Source: Chitinophaga niabensis (GTDB taxonomy: Bacteria; Bacteroidota; Bacteroidia; Chitinophagales; Chitinophagaceae). From it: a DNA stretch of 64,000 nt. How positions within the stretch are numbered: the stretch's first letter is position 1; each line of letters opens with the position of its first letter. The notes under the pieces were generated by a model that was not told where the DNA came from, did not search any database, and saw only the letters and a list, made by a program, of their open reading frames with translations. The position numbers and the translations under genes were made by a program. Location: positions 3,598,482-3,662,481 of the forward strand of contig NZ_FSRA01000001.1 of the NCBI RefSeq assembly GCF_900129465.1, in the 5' to 3' direction. Below, one piece after another: positions 46,060 through 55,439 of this stretch.

Positions 46060-46728
46060 TTACAACTGTTTTTTCTGTTTTAACCAATTCACCCAATCCA
46101 CGTAAGCAGCCGGCTCCAGGTGAATACCGTCTTTAGTATAGGCGGCCTTCAATTCTCCCTTTTCATCCGCAAACAATTCATGCAGGTTCAGGTAAGGAAG
46201 GTTGAATTCTTTTGCAATGCGTACAATACCTTCATTCAGTGCCTTTACTTTCTCCGCTTTTCCTTTGAGATAATCATAAGGCAGCTTTCCTTCGTTCATG
46301 GGCAATACGCTCTGAATGATCAGCTTTGTTTTTGGCAGGCCTTGTGTGAGCCTGGTAACGATGTTGCGGTAATTGTTCAGGATCACTTCCGTGGGCAATC
46401 CCCTGCCGATATCGTTGATGCCAATGAGTAAAAATATTTTCCGGGGCCGCTGTTTGATCACGCCATCCAGGCGGGCCAGCACACCGAAAGTATTATCTCC
46501 GCCAATGCCCCTGTTAGCGATCTTCCTGCCTGACAACAGCTCTGCCCACTCCCCTCTTTCTGTGATACTGTTACCGAGGAACAGGATATCCGCCGGTTGG
46601 TTATTGAGTTGATCGTAAAGGTCCATACGCCCTTCGTAATACCAGTTATTATAACTGCTGTCTATCTTCTGCTGTGCGAATCCGAACACAGGCAAGAGGC
46701 AGGCAGCTAATAGTAATTGCTTCTTCAT
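46060..46728 (-). CDS. SGNH/GDSL hydrolase, exported (first of two)
   Basis: Probable carbohydrate esterase of the SGNH fold. A signal peptide ends GFAQQ (residue 19). Block I is ILFLGNSITERG with Ser54, block II NRGIGGDN with the oxyanion Gly, block III LLIGINDIGRG with the Asn, and block V KDGIHLEPAAY with Asp200 and His203. 222 residues. A close paralogue lies directly upstream (46728-47399), sharing one base. Such enzymes remove acetyl or other acyl groups from sugars. Confidence 0.9.
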   Translation of the reverse strand: MKKQLLLAACLLPVFGFAQQKIDSSYNNWYYEGRMDLYDQLNNQPADILFLGNSITERGEWAELLSGRKIANRGIGGDNTFGVLARLDGVIKQRPRKIFLLIGINDIGRGLPTEVILNNYRNIVTRLTQGLPKTKLIIQSVLPMNEGKLPYDYLKGKAEKVKALNEGIVRIAKEFNLPYLNLHELFADEKGELKAAYTKDGIHLEPAAYVDWVNWLKQKKQL

Positions 46729-47399
46729 TATAGATATTTTTTACTGCGCAGATAATTCACCCAGGCCGGATAAGAACTTACTTTCAGATGCAGGCCATCC
46801 GGCGTTTCTGCTCTTTTCAACTGACCTTTTGCATCTGCAAAGGGTTCATGCAGGTTCACGAAGTTGTATCCATACTGTTTGGCCAGTTGTTCATAAGCTT
46901 TATTCACCAGCGCTACATTCGCATTCGTTACCTTTTTGAATGGCTCTATGAGGATAGTATCATTCACGGGCAGGATGCTTTGCACGTACACTTTGGTACG
47001 GGGCGATCCGGCTTTGATCATGGATAACATCCGTTCGCAGTTGTTGATGATCACGTTCGCCGGCACTTCCCTTTTCAGATCATTCACGCCGATCAGCAGG
47101 AAGATCTTTGCAGGTTTAGCCTGTACGATCTGTGGCAGGCGCGCCAGTACGCCGAATGAATTATCACCGCTGATGCCCCTGTTCTGCACAGGAAGCCCGG
47201 GCAGGATCTCATTCCATTTACCTGCTTCCGTAATACTGTTCCCCAGGAAAACGATCGCATGCTTCTGTTGTGGCAGGCTGGCGAATAATGCCTGCCTGTC
47301 TTTATAATGACCGTTATCATAAGTACTGTCAATCGTCTGCGCCATAGCGGAAAAGCCCATAGCTATCAACAGCGCCGTACCTTTCAGTTGCTTTATCAT
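46728..47399 (-). CDS. SGNH/GDSL hydrolase, exported (second of two)
   Basis: Paralogue of the following gene with the same architecture: signal peptide ending FSAMAQ (residue 21), block I IVFLGNSITEAG (Ser55), NRGISGDNSFG, LLIGVNDLKRE and PDGLHLKVSSY (Asp201, His204). 223 residues. It overlaps the symporter gene upstream by four bases (47396-47399) and the next SGNH gene by one. Two adjacent copies suggest two acyl positions or two substrates in the glycan. Confidence 0.9.
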   Translation of the reverse strand: MIKQLKGTALLIAMGFSAMAQTIDSTYDNGHYKDRQALFASLPQQKHAIVFLGNSITEAGKWNEILPGLPVQNRGISGDNSFGVLARLPQIVQAKPAKIFLLIGVNDLKREVPANVIINNCERMLSMIKAGSPRTKVYVQSILPVNDTILIEPFKKVTNANVALVNKAYEQLAKQYGYNFVNLHEPFADAKGQLKRAETPDGLHLKVSSYPAWVNYLRSKKYL

Positions 47400-49240
47400 T
47401 GTTTATATTTTTCGTCTGCTTTGCCAAGATGGTTCCACCAGTTCTTTTTCAGGATCCAGGTAGTAGCGATGAAGATGATCGTCCAGCCCAGCATCTGCCA
47501 GTTTTCCCTGATCATGAAATAGATCGGGATCACTACCTGTGCCATCTGCCATATAATACCGATCAGGATATTGAACATATCGCGTTTGAATTCACCATTA
47601 GGTTTGAAGGTTGGATCTTCTGCCATCACCTCTTTTTTGATAGGTCCCCAGAAACCCCAGGGGTTCGTTTGTTTATAGAACGCTTTCACTGCCTCGCGGT
47701 TCACCAGCGGAGAAACATAAGTACCAATGATGCAACCGGCGAAAGAAAATGCCAGGATGATGGGGAATACGTAGATGTCCACTATCTCCGGGAAGAAGAA
47801 CAGCTTAATGGTAGAGCCGATCAATCCGAACAGCATGCCGTAGAAGTAACCATATCCGGTGAACCTCCACCATAACCATTTCAGGAAGTTAGAGGCTGCA
47901 TAACCACCATACAGCGCAGAAGTGATCCAGAGTGTGAGTTTATTCAGAGAGGCGCCCATAAAGCCAAACATGATACCAACCATCACCAGTACGAGGGAAG
48001 AGATCACGCTGATGCGGATGTATTTGGCATCTGAGGCGTTTGTATTGATGTATTTCTTGTAGATGTCGTTCACCACATAGGCAGGTGCTGCATTCACAAA
48101 GGCAGCAAAAGTACCCATGAAGGAAGCAAGCAAACCGGCCAGTAATAAACCTTTAAAACCTGCGGGAACAAATTTCGCAATAGCCAGCGGGGCTATCTTT
48201 TCAAAGTCGATATTACCTCCCTGCTGGTTCAGCTCAGTTTGCATGTACACAAGTGCCAGCACGGCAAAAGCAGCTACCATCAGGTAACGGGGAATGTACA
48301 TCACCCAGATAGTGGTGAAGCTCATTTTAGCAGCATCGCCGGGTGTACGGGTAGACAGCACACGCTGCATATCGTAACTCGGAACAGGGCCTGCGATGGA
48401 AGCAAAGATACCTTTGAACAGCATCATCATTAAAAGGATGCCAAACAGGCCAAATCCATCTGAAGCGATCTTACTGTCCACACCCGGGAAAGGTGTACCA
48501 CTCCAATCGAGGCCAAGGTCCCATCCAAAGGACAGGTCTTTCCAGCCTGCAGGAATAGCTGCATTGATCTGCTCTGCGGTAACAGAAGTATAAGCAATGT
48601 ACCCGATCACCAGGCAGGAGATGGTCATAATGATGAACTGCATCACTTCTGTAGCTACCACGCTGTACATACCACCTTTGATGGTATAAAGGGTAGTCAT
48701 AATGCAAAGGATGAGTGCGTAACTCCTTTCAGAAGAAAGATGGAACGAGCCGATCTGAAAGGAAAGGTCCCAGGGCAAAATAGAAGTGGAGAACTTACCG
48801 ATGCCTTCAAAGAAATAAGCGATGAAACCGATCACGCTCACAATGGCAAAGATCACAATGATGATGTGGGATAAACGGGCGCCATTTCCATCTCCGAAGC
48901 GGAAGGTGATCCATTGTGCCCCCGTCATTACATTTGAGCGGCGCATCCAGATGGCGAGGTATACAAATACGAATACCTGGTTCCATACCGGCCATAGCCA
49001 TGGAATAAAAGCGCTCTTCAATCCATAGATGAAGAGGATGCTCACCGTCCACATGGTACCTGAAATATCAAACATGCCGGAAGCGTTGCTCAGCCCCAGC
49101 ATATACCATTTCATTTTATTCCCTCCCAGGAAATAAGATTGCAGGTCCTTTGAAGCCTTCCTTGCTATGTAAAAACCCAGGAACAGGATGGCTATCACAT
49201 AACCGATAATGATCCCTATATCCAATACACTTAACGACAT
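47396..49240 (-). CDS. Sodium:solute symporter (SSS family)
   Basis: Inner-membrane transporter of the SSS/SLC5 family. The 614-residue sequence has about 13-14 hydrophobic helices, starting IGIIIGYVIAILFLGFYIARKASKDLQSYFLGGNKMKWYMLGLSNASGMFDISG, with the unwound first helix region typical of sodium-binding carriers. The last part ends in a long cytoplasmic loop and two more helices. In this operon it would take up the mono- or disaccharide released by the outer enzymes; members of the family near AGE epimerases often carry sialic acid or related sugars, but the substrate here is inferred. Confidence 0.92.
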   Translation of the reverse strand: MSLSVLDIGIIIGYVIAILFLGFYIARKASKDLQSYFLGGNKMKWYMLGLSNASGMFDISGTMWTVSILFIYGLKSAFIPWLWPVWNQVFVFVYLAIWMRRSNVMTGAQWITFRFGDGNGARLSHIIIVIFAIVSVIGFIAYFFEGIGKFSTSILPWDLSFQIGSFHLSSERSYALILCIMTTLYTIKGGMYSVVATEVMQFIIMTISCLVIGYIAYTSVTAEQINAAIPAGWKDLSFGWDLGLDWSGTPFPGVDSKIASDGFGLFGILLMMMLFKGIFASIAGPVPSYDMQRVLSTRTPGDAAKMSFTTIWVMYIPRYLMVAAFAVLALVYMQTELNQQGGNIDFEKIAPLAIAKFVPAGFKGLLLAGLLASFMGTFAAFVNAAPAYVVNDIYKKYINTNASDAKYIRISVISSLVLVMVGIMFGFMGASLNKLTLWITSALYGGYAASNFLKWLWWRFTGYGYFYGMLFGLIGSTIKLFFFPEIVDIYVFPIILAFSFAGCIIGTYVSPLVNREAVKAFYKQTNPWGFWGPIKKEVMAEDPTFKPNGEFKRDMFNILIGIIWQMAQVVIPIYFMIRENWQMLGWTIIFIATTWILKKNWWNHLGKADEKYKQ

Positions 49241-49250
49241 CTATAATTTT

Positions 49251-50531
49251 TTATGTTTTCCAATACCATTTGCGCTGAACAAAAAAGATAGTGATGAGTG
49301 ATACAATGCCGGTGAACACAAGCCCACGCAGCACACCCAGCCATACATTATGCTCCATCGCACTTAACAGATCAATTGCTCCCGTGAGCTTTAATAAAGG
49401 CAGCAATAACAGGTTACCTGCTACATACGCCACCATCGGGTTCCTGCCGTTAATCGCCAGGTAGCCGATAATGCGTTTACAGTACCCGTAATATTCCAGC
49501 ACCATAAAACCCAATACTGTGAGGAAGGCAAGCCCTCCGGTCACAAAATAATAACTATAATTAGAGGGATCTTTTTTAATGCCACCCTGCGTACAATCAA
49601 AACATAAACCCAGCCATAGTAAATACACGCCGGCCTGCAAATAGTTCCTCCAGGCCTGCACCTTTGTTGCCATCACCAGCATAAAGGTGCCTATCAAAAC
49701 AGATAAAGCGAGATTTAATACTACCTGCCTGCTGAAAAGGCATACCACGTTCACGATCACCAGCAGGAATGCTCCTGCCGCAATCATCATCCATTTCCTT
49801 TTATCCCATGCAGGAATTTCAGGAACGGAGAGCAGTAACCATTCCCCGGCAAAAGTGCCGGGGAGGATAATGAACAGGTATTTGAGATAATAGAACTTAT
49901 ACATCCAGGGAAGCGGAGACCAGTTGTAGATGATCTCTGCCCAGCTGCCGGGCGTTTCGGCAGCTAAAAAAACGGCTGCTATAAAAGGTAACACCCCTAA
50001 TCGGAGCAAGGGCTGTTTAGCCGTGAGCCACCAGGTAATACCTCCAAAGAAAGCCATATTCGCTAATACCAGGATGATGATATCGCTTTTGTAAATGTCC
50101 ACGCCTTTGCAGATCAGAAAAGTGACAGCTGTAGCTAACGCTATAATCTTAGGGATCCAGGATTCCACCCTGATGAACAGGAAACATAACAGCACAAATG
50201 CGCCGATGGAAATAAACCCCAGGTTCCGTGTATGTAATGTAAATACGGCAAAAAATATAAGTAAGATGAAACGTTGTACCAGCCCGCCTAACACTTTCTT
50301 TTTAGTATGCAGGGCTAAGGGAATAGCCGCGCCCATGCTGAACAAAAAGAAAGGGAACACTAAGTCTACCCAGGTAATACCGGGCAGCTCAGGATTAAAT
50401 TTATGCGATGGCGGTGGCGTTTGCGCATGATACATCCAATCCGGCAGGATGCCGAATGCGATGCTGCTGGACAAAACCATGGCCAGTATAGCAAAACCGC
50501 GGAGTGCATCAAGACTATTGCTTCGTTTCAT
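49251..50531 (-). CDS. DUF5009-like membrane acyltransferase-like protein
   Basis: Polytopic inner-membrane protein related to heparan-alpha-glucosaminide N-acetyltransferase (HGSNAT/DUF5009). The start MKRSNSLDALRGFAILAMVLSSSIAFG and GITWVDLVFPFFLFSMGAAIPLAL are typical. About ten hydrophobic helices follow, with NGRNPMVAYVAGNLLLLPLLK near the end. I use the ATG at 50531; 18 upstream codons are open but lack family similarity. In bacteria these proteins occur within glycan operons and may acetylate or deacetylate sugars across the membrane. Confidence 0.8.
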   Translation of the reverse strand: MKRSNSLDALRGFAILAMVLSSSIAFGILPDWMYHAQTPPPSHKFNPELPGITWVDLVFPFFLFSMGAAIPLALHTKKKVLGGLVQRFILLIFFAVFTLHTRNLGFISIGAFVLLCFLFIRVESWIPKIIALATAVTFLICKGVDIYKSDIIILVLANMAFFGGITWWLTAKQPLLRLGVLPFIAAVFLAAETPGSWAEIIYNWSPLPWMYKFYYLKYLFIILPGTFAGEWLLLSVPEIPAWDKRKWMMIAAGAFLLVIVNVVCLFSRQVVLNLALSVLIGTFMLVMATKVQAWRNYLQAGVYLLWLGLCFDCTQGGIKKDPSNYSYYFVTGGLAFLTVLGFMVLEYYGYCKRIIGYLAINGRNPMVAYVAGNLLLLPLLKLTGAIDLLSAMEHNVWLGVLRGLVFTGIVSLITIFFVQRKWYWKT

Positions 50532-50606
50532 ATCGATTTGTACACTTAGTAAGCTGCCGGCTTTCACCGGCAGCTTATGCTTCATTGGCCATTCTGTGAT
50601 TCGTAA

Positions 50607-51998
50607 CTATTTTTTCAACCCATTCCTGACAGCTTCCCATAGTGGTTGCTTCAACCTGTTGTATTGCGGTGCATAGATGTGTACCACATCAAACAACATC
50701 ACACCACCACTGGCTTTCCCTAAAATGTACTGGATGGTCTTAGAGATATCCGCCTGTGATGTCCAATCCACATTCCCCATATCGATACTGCCATACAGCG
50801 GCATTTTATTACGGGTGATATACATCCCTCCTATAAGAGAACCTTCCACGCTCCACCAATGGTATTTCAGTCCGGCAGTAGCGGGGTTGTCCGCCAGTTT
50901 CAGTTGTGTGAAGTAATTACCTGTCATCAGCAGGTCCAGGTTTTCTGCATAACCGGTTTCACCGTATTTAGGATAAGCCCAGTCGAAACGCAGCTCCTGG
51001 TCGTTGAAGGGATCGTAATCTTTGCTCGCCCAGTTTACCCCTACCTGGTAATAAGTAGTGTACCATGCGCCTACATAAGTACCGAACTTCATATCCGGTT
51101 TCACGGATTTTACCGCCTGCCTTGCTTTGATAAAGAATTGCTGGATAGTGTGGCAACGGTACATCAGCCATTTCTTGTAATACTTTCCTAAAGTGTTAGG
51201 CAGTGTTTGCCCTGCATTGGTCCTCCAGGTGGCTACAATATCCTGCGGGAACTTCATGTTCTTTGCGTCATTGTCCTGGTAGTTTGCTTCCAGGTATTTG
51301 ATGAACTCTGCTTTGGAGAAATCAGAGAAATCCGCATCAATATCTGTATAACGGCAATAGTCCAGGATCAGGCCATCAAAGGTGTATTTAGTAGCGATCT
51401 CTTTGATGATATTGAGCGCACGGGTTTGTATTTCCGGTTGTGCAGGATTCACAAAAGCATTCCTTCCGGTAGAAGTGATGGGAACACGTTTGCCGTTAAC
51501 ATCACATACAATGCTCTCAAATTTACTCCTGAAGCTGGCGTCATCAAATACAGTTCCGGTGCTGCGGGAACCATCTCCCTCTACAAACGTAACGATAGAA
51601 GCATATACCTTGAAGTTACGTTTACGTGCTTCCTGGATCATGTAGCCTACATAATCAACACCGGTAGTGATGGACTTCCCATCCTGTGTGGTTACCTGTT
51701 TGGTATAGGCGCTGGGATACATGGTGTACCCGCTGCTGCCTTTTACGTCAATTACCAGTCCGTTCACACCTACCTGCTGGAGTGTATCCAGTACGGTTTT
51801 GATGTTTGCGGTATCGTTGAGGCGGCCGTATGTTCCAAATACATTGGAGCGTGCATCCACCCAGGCAATCACATCCCCTTTAGGCGTGATAACGGTATCC
51901 CCTCCACCGGGGGCCGGTGGAGCAGGATCCGCATTTTTCTTACAGGCTGCTGCAGAGATCATGATGATCACCAGCAGCGCACTTATAGTTCTTTTCAT
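50607..51998 (-). CDS. GHL10-like putative glycoside hydrolase lipoprotein
   Basis: Lipoprotein with signal peptide and lipobox ISAAAC (Cys19), then a proline/glycine-rich linker and a TIM-barrel domain of the GHL10 (glycosyl-hydrolase-like 10) type: GDVIAWVDARSNVFGTYG, VNGLVIDVKGSSGYTMYPS, EARKRNFKVYASIVTFVEG, AFVNPAQPEIQTRALNIIKEIATKYTFDGLILDYCRYTD. The Asp in LILDYCRY and downstream acidic residues are the likely catalytic region. It would be the surface-facing glycan-cleaving enzyme of the locus. 463 residues. Confidence 0.82.
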   Translation of the reverse strand: MKRTISALLVIIMISAAACKKNADPAPPAPGGGDTVITPKGDVIAWVDARSNVFGTYGRLNDTANIKTVLDTLQQVGVNGLVIDVKGSSGYTMYPSAYTKQVTTQDGKSITTGVDYVGYMIQEARKRNFKVYASIVTFVEGDGSRSTGTVFDDASFRSKFESIVCDVNGKRVPITSTGRNAFVNPAQPEIQTRALNIIKEIATKYTFDGLILDYCRYTDIDADFSDFSKAEFIKYLEANYQDNDAKNMKFPQDIVATWRTNAGQTLPNTLGKYYKKWLMYRCHTIQQFFIKARQAVKSVKPDMKFGTYVGAWYTTYYQVGVNWASKDYDPFNDQELRFDWAYPKYGETGYAENLDLLMTGNYFTQLKLADNPATAGLKYHWWSVEGSLIGGMYITRNKMPLYGSIDMGNVDWTSQADISKTIQYILGKASGGVMLFDVVHIYAPQYNRLKQPLWEAVRNGLKK

Positions 51999-52009
51999 CT
52001 TTTACTTTT

Positions 52010-53689
52010 TTACTTTGCGTATGTAGTGAACTCATGTGCTACGATACCACCATTGGTGAGCAGCGTATACACCTGCATCCTTTCCTTGTTCTGAGAGAAA
52101 CCTACACAGATATCCGCCGTACCGTTACCATTCAGGGTACCGTTCTGCTCAGCAGAAGTGAATACATTGAAAGTGGAGTAATTCGGATCTGCGGAGGAAG
52201 TATTTAACCTGGAAGTATTGGTTACATCAAACAGGCAGGTATGAATGCGGTTCAGATCATAAGTGGCCACATACTTCACAATAGCGAGGTAGTTGGCATT
52301 ATTGAAACGAACATAAGCAGTAGGCATGTGGAAGATACCGAAGTTGGCCACTTCATTGGCAAATGCGATCGTTCTTGCCTGTGTGGCACCATTCACAAAT
52401 GCAATGTCCTGCTGGTAGTTGATAAAGTAATCTGCATTAGCGCCTGCAGATACAGGTTGCGCCTCCGCATAGAACCCAAAGTTGGCAGCCCCGTTGGCAA
52501 GACCGGTATAAGTAAGTGTTTCAGGCGTTTGGCTTACCACCGCACCATTTTGCACCCTCCACCTGAAGATGATATTAGATTGACCTGCCGGTGCCATGAT
52601 CACGGCGTTACCATCCAGGTTACCGTAAATATTCACCCTGCGGCCTACACCACCATCCAGCGTAATAGCAGCCGGGTTGTTGTTGGTCCATTCGATCAGT
52701 TTCACAGGAGCGCCGTCTAATGCATTTTTATACTTGTAGAGTATGAACTTGGCATTCTTGGGAGCCCAGGAAGCTGCCAGCAGGTTACCTACCGTATCTT
52801 CCACCATCTGGAAAGACAGCTGGGACCCGAATGGATTATACATCTCCTGCACATAAGCTGCCGTGAAACGGTTGTATACGCTGAACTTCGAAGGATTCGT
52901 TCTCCTTACCAGGATCAGGTGATCTCCGCTTACAGCAATACTCACTTCATTATTTGCAGTAAAGCCGAAATCAGAACCCGCTTTAGCCCACAGTTGGCGG
53001 TTGATACCAATGCCATAAGCCAGTTTGATAGGCTCTGCGGTTTTCAGCGTATAGGTTTTGGTTACACCATCCTTGCCTGTTACTACTAAAGGAAGTGGTT
53101 GAGACAGATCAACTGCAGCATCGTTTGCAATGGAAGCGGTGGAATGTTTATTGATCTCATAGGTCACCTTTGTATTGTTCATAACCGTGCCGGGTAATAC
53201 ATAGAACAATATTTCACCACTGGGTTGAAGCACCCCATCCAGTTCCTGTGCTGCACCCCCTGCATCTGTATACTTCACTTTCACATTCGTTAAGGAAAGG
53301 TTGCCTACCTTCTTTGCCATCACCACATATTTCTTAACGGCACCGGTACCTGAAACAATAGATAAGGTGTAAGGTTTGGAGAGATCGGTGAATACGCCGA
53401 TAGCCGGTGTGATATAGGAATCCGAAGGAACAGAGCCACGCAGGATGATCTTGGTGAGGTCCATCTCATTATCGGAATCTTCCGGGAAGTAATAGGGAAT
53501 ATCGAAATAGATGGTGTCGTTGCTGTAACGGGGATTGAATAAACGGTCCCGGCCATTGCCGTCTTTGGTGGCATAAATATCGCTGAGGGTATTTGCCGGA
53601 TTACGTTTGATCTCGTCCGCTTTGCGGCAGGCAGTGAATAAACTGCCGGCAGCCATGGTGAATATGATAAATGAACTGATACGTTTCAT
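52010..53689 (-). CDS. DUF5018/DUF4623-like surface lipoprotein
   Basis: Lipoprotein with the lipobox LFTAC (Cys21 when starting at MKRISSF). Residues about 35-235 form repeated beta domains resembling DUF5018 (LTKIILRGSVPSDSYITPAIG, SIVSGTGAVKKYVVMAKK), and the remainder looks like a beta-propeller (VSIAVSGDHLILVRRTNP, NAVIMAPAGQSNIIFRW). The arrangement after SusD is that of a surface glycan-binding protein (SusE/F position). Starts at 53698 and 53728 are alternatives; the last would overlap SusD by 7 bases. Binding specificity is unknown. Confidence 0.8.
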   Translation of the reverse strand: MKRISSFIIFTMAAGSLFTACRKADEIKRNPANTLSDIYATKDGNGRDRLFNPRYSNDTIYFDIPYYFPEDSDNEMDLTKIILRGSVPSDSYITPAIGVFTDLSKPYTLSIVSGTGAVKKYVVMAKKVGNLSLTNVKVKYTDAGGAAQELDGVLQPSGEILFYVLPGTVMNNTKVTYEINKHSTASIANDAAVDLSQPLPLVVTGKDGVTKTYTLKTAEPIKLAYGIGINRQLWAKAGSDFGFTANNEVSIAVSGDHLILVRRTNPSKFSVYNRFTAAYVQEMYNPFGSQLSFQMVEDTVGNLLAASWAPKNAKFILYKYKNALDGAPVKLIEWTNNNPAAITLDGGVGRRVNIYGNLDGNAVIMAPAGQSNIIFRWRVQNGAVVSQTPETLTYTGLANGAANFGFYAEAQPVSAGANADYFINYQQDIAFVNGATQARTIAFANEVANFGIFHMPTAYVRFNNANYLAIVKYVATYDLNRIHTCLFDVTNTSRLNTSSADPNYSTFNVFTSAEQNGTLNGNGTADICVGFSQNKERMQVYTLLTNGGIVAHEFTTYAK

Positions 53690-53721
53690 AGTTTGCATTT
53701 TTGTGTGAACAGGTAAAAACC

Positions 53722-55428
53722 TTACCAACCCTGGATTTGTTTCATGGCAGCATTACGCTGGATCTCATCTACCGGAATGGGGATGTAATACAAAGCAGGT
53801 GTGAACTGGCGATTCACATTATCTGCCGGTACCACTTCATATTTCCAGCCTGCACCCTGTGGTGTGATCCTGTGGCCGGTGAACTTCACACCGTTCAATA
53901 CGGTGTGTGCTTTGCGCCAGCGGCGGAGGTCCCAGTAACGGTGTCCTTCAAACGCCAGTTCCACTTTACGTTCGTGTTCAATAGCTGTCATCAGTTGTGC
54001 AGCATCACCGGCTGTTGTACCAGGCAGGCCACGTTTGTTCCTTAACGCATCCAGTGCTGTAGTAGCACCTGAGAGATCATTGATCTTTGTTCTTGCTTCC
54101 GCAGCGATCAGCAATACTTCTGCATAGCGCATTTCGATGGAGCTTTGTGTGCTCTTGTTCACTACAAAGTTGGTATTGGTGGAATCCAGCATTTTTTTGA
54201 TGTAATAGCCGGTCACTGTTCTTTTGGGTTCAGGGGAAGCAGCATATTCTATAAAGTTTTCCACGCCTGAACCAGCCTGTGAATTGATGGTCCTGCTTTT
54301 CCAGGGAGCGCCATTGTAAAGGATGGTGGCGTAAAACCTTGGTTCGCGGCCCACATATGGGTTGGCTGCCTGGGTAGCATTGCTCCAGGAGAATTTGGAA
54401 CCATCGGCCATTTCAAATTCATTCACCAGTTCTGCAGTAGGCACGCCATATACCAATCCCTGGCCAGGAATATCACCCGGAGGTGCAAAACCCAGGTCAA
54501 ACTGATGGGTGAATTGCGGTGCGATGTAATCCAGTTTAAAGAGGGATTCTTTGGAATCCTTTTTCAGGAAGATGGCAGCAAAGTTGCTTTCCAGTGCATA
54601 AGTGCCCTGATCTGCCAGTTTGATCACTTCAGCAGCAGCATCTGCTGCATTTTTATAATAAGCAGGTGCGTTGGCAGCAGGTACGCCGGTTAAGGGATCC
54701 TGGTTGTATAATTTCTTATCGTATTCAGCGATGGAAGCTGCATACAACCATGTACGGGCCAGCATACCATAAGCAGCTCCTTTAGTAGCGCGGCCTGCAC
54801 GTGCAGCCGGTTGTGTAACAGGCAGCTTTTCTGCCGCATAGGCAAAATCTGCTGCGATGTATTTCCAGCAATCATCTTCACTGGAACGGGCATTGTCCTT
54901 ATTCGCATATCCCTCCAGTTCAGGCATGATCACCACACTGCCATGTAATTTCACAAGCCAGAAGTATACATACCCACGGATAAAACGGGCTTCTGCTTCA
55001 TACAAAGCTTTCTCCTCATCACTCACCTTTGCATATTTGTAAAGGCCGTAAATAAACTCATTGAGCTTGCGGATCCGGGAATAACCAGTGCTCCAGTAAT
55101 TCAGTTGCGGGCCGGCAGCATCTACACGGCTGGCATCCATGGCAAGGATATTCACCGTTCCGTTACCAGAGGTGGTGGAAGTATATTTCATCACATCGGT
55201 GAGTGCATCTGTTGCGTTACTGTAACCGATAGGGAACTGGCCGAACTGGAAAGTATTGAACTCGGAATACATGCCGCCGATGTACAGCTCCATATTCGCC
55301 GGATTTTTATAAATGGCTTCTTCCGTATATTTATTGGTAAGCGGGATATCAATTTTACAGCCGTGCGCCAGTACCACAATGCCTGCCAGTAAAAACGATC
55401 TCTTTATTGTTGAAAATATTATACTCAT
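53722..55428 (-). CDS. RagB/SusD family nutrient-uptake outer-membrane lipoprotein
   Basis: Surface-exposed lipoprotein lid of the SusCD transporter. Lipobox VLAHGC (Cys24). TPR-like helical repeats follow, including NKYTEEAIYKNPANMELYIGGMYSEFNTF, FIRGYVYFWLVKLHGSVVIMPE and RATKGAAYGMLARTWLYAAS. The typical SusD C-terminus is IEMRYAEVLLIAAEARTKIN, LAFEGHRYWDLRRWRKA and YYIPIPVDEIQRNAAMKQIQGW. 568 residues. It lies 11 bases downstream of SusC. Confidence 0.95.
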   Translation of the reverse strand: MSIIFSTIKRSFLLAGIVVLAHGCKIDIPLTNKYTEEAIYKNPANMELYIGGMYSEFNTFQFGQFPIGYSNATDALTDVMKYTSTTSGNGTVNILAMDASRVDAAGPQLNYWSTGYSRIRKLNEFIYGLYKYAKVSDEEKALYEAEARFIRGYVYFWLVKLHGSVVIMPELEGYANKDNARSSEDDCWKYIAADFAYAAEKLPVTQPAARAGRATKGAAYGMLARTWLYAASIAEYDKKLYNQDPLTGVPAANAPAYYKNAADAAAEVIKLADQGTYALESNFAAIFLKKDSKESLFKLDYIAPQFTHQFDLGFAPPGDIPGQGLVYGVPTAELVNEFEMADGSKFSWSNATQAANPYVGREPRFYATILYNGAPWKSRTINSQAGSGVENFIEYAASPEPKRTVTGYYIKKMLDSTNTNFVVNKSTQSSIEMRYAEVLLIAAEARTKINDLSGATTALDALRNKRGLPGTTAGDAAQLMTAIEHERKVELAFEGHRYWDLRRWRKAHTVLNGVKFTGHRITPQGAGWKYEVVPADNVNRQFTPALYYIPIPVDEIQRNAAMKQIQGW

Positions 55429-55439
55429 CGCTGTACTTT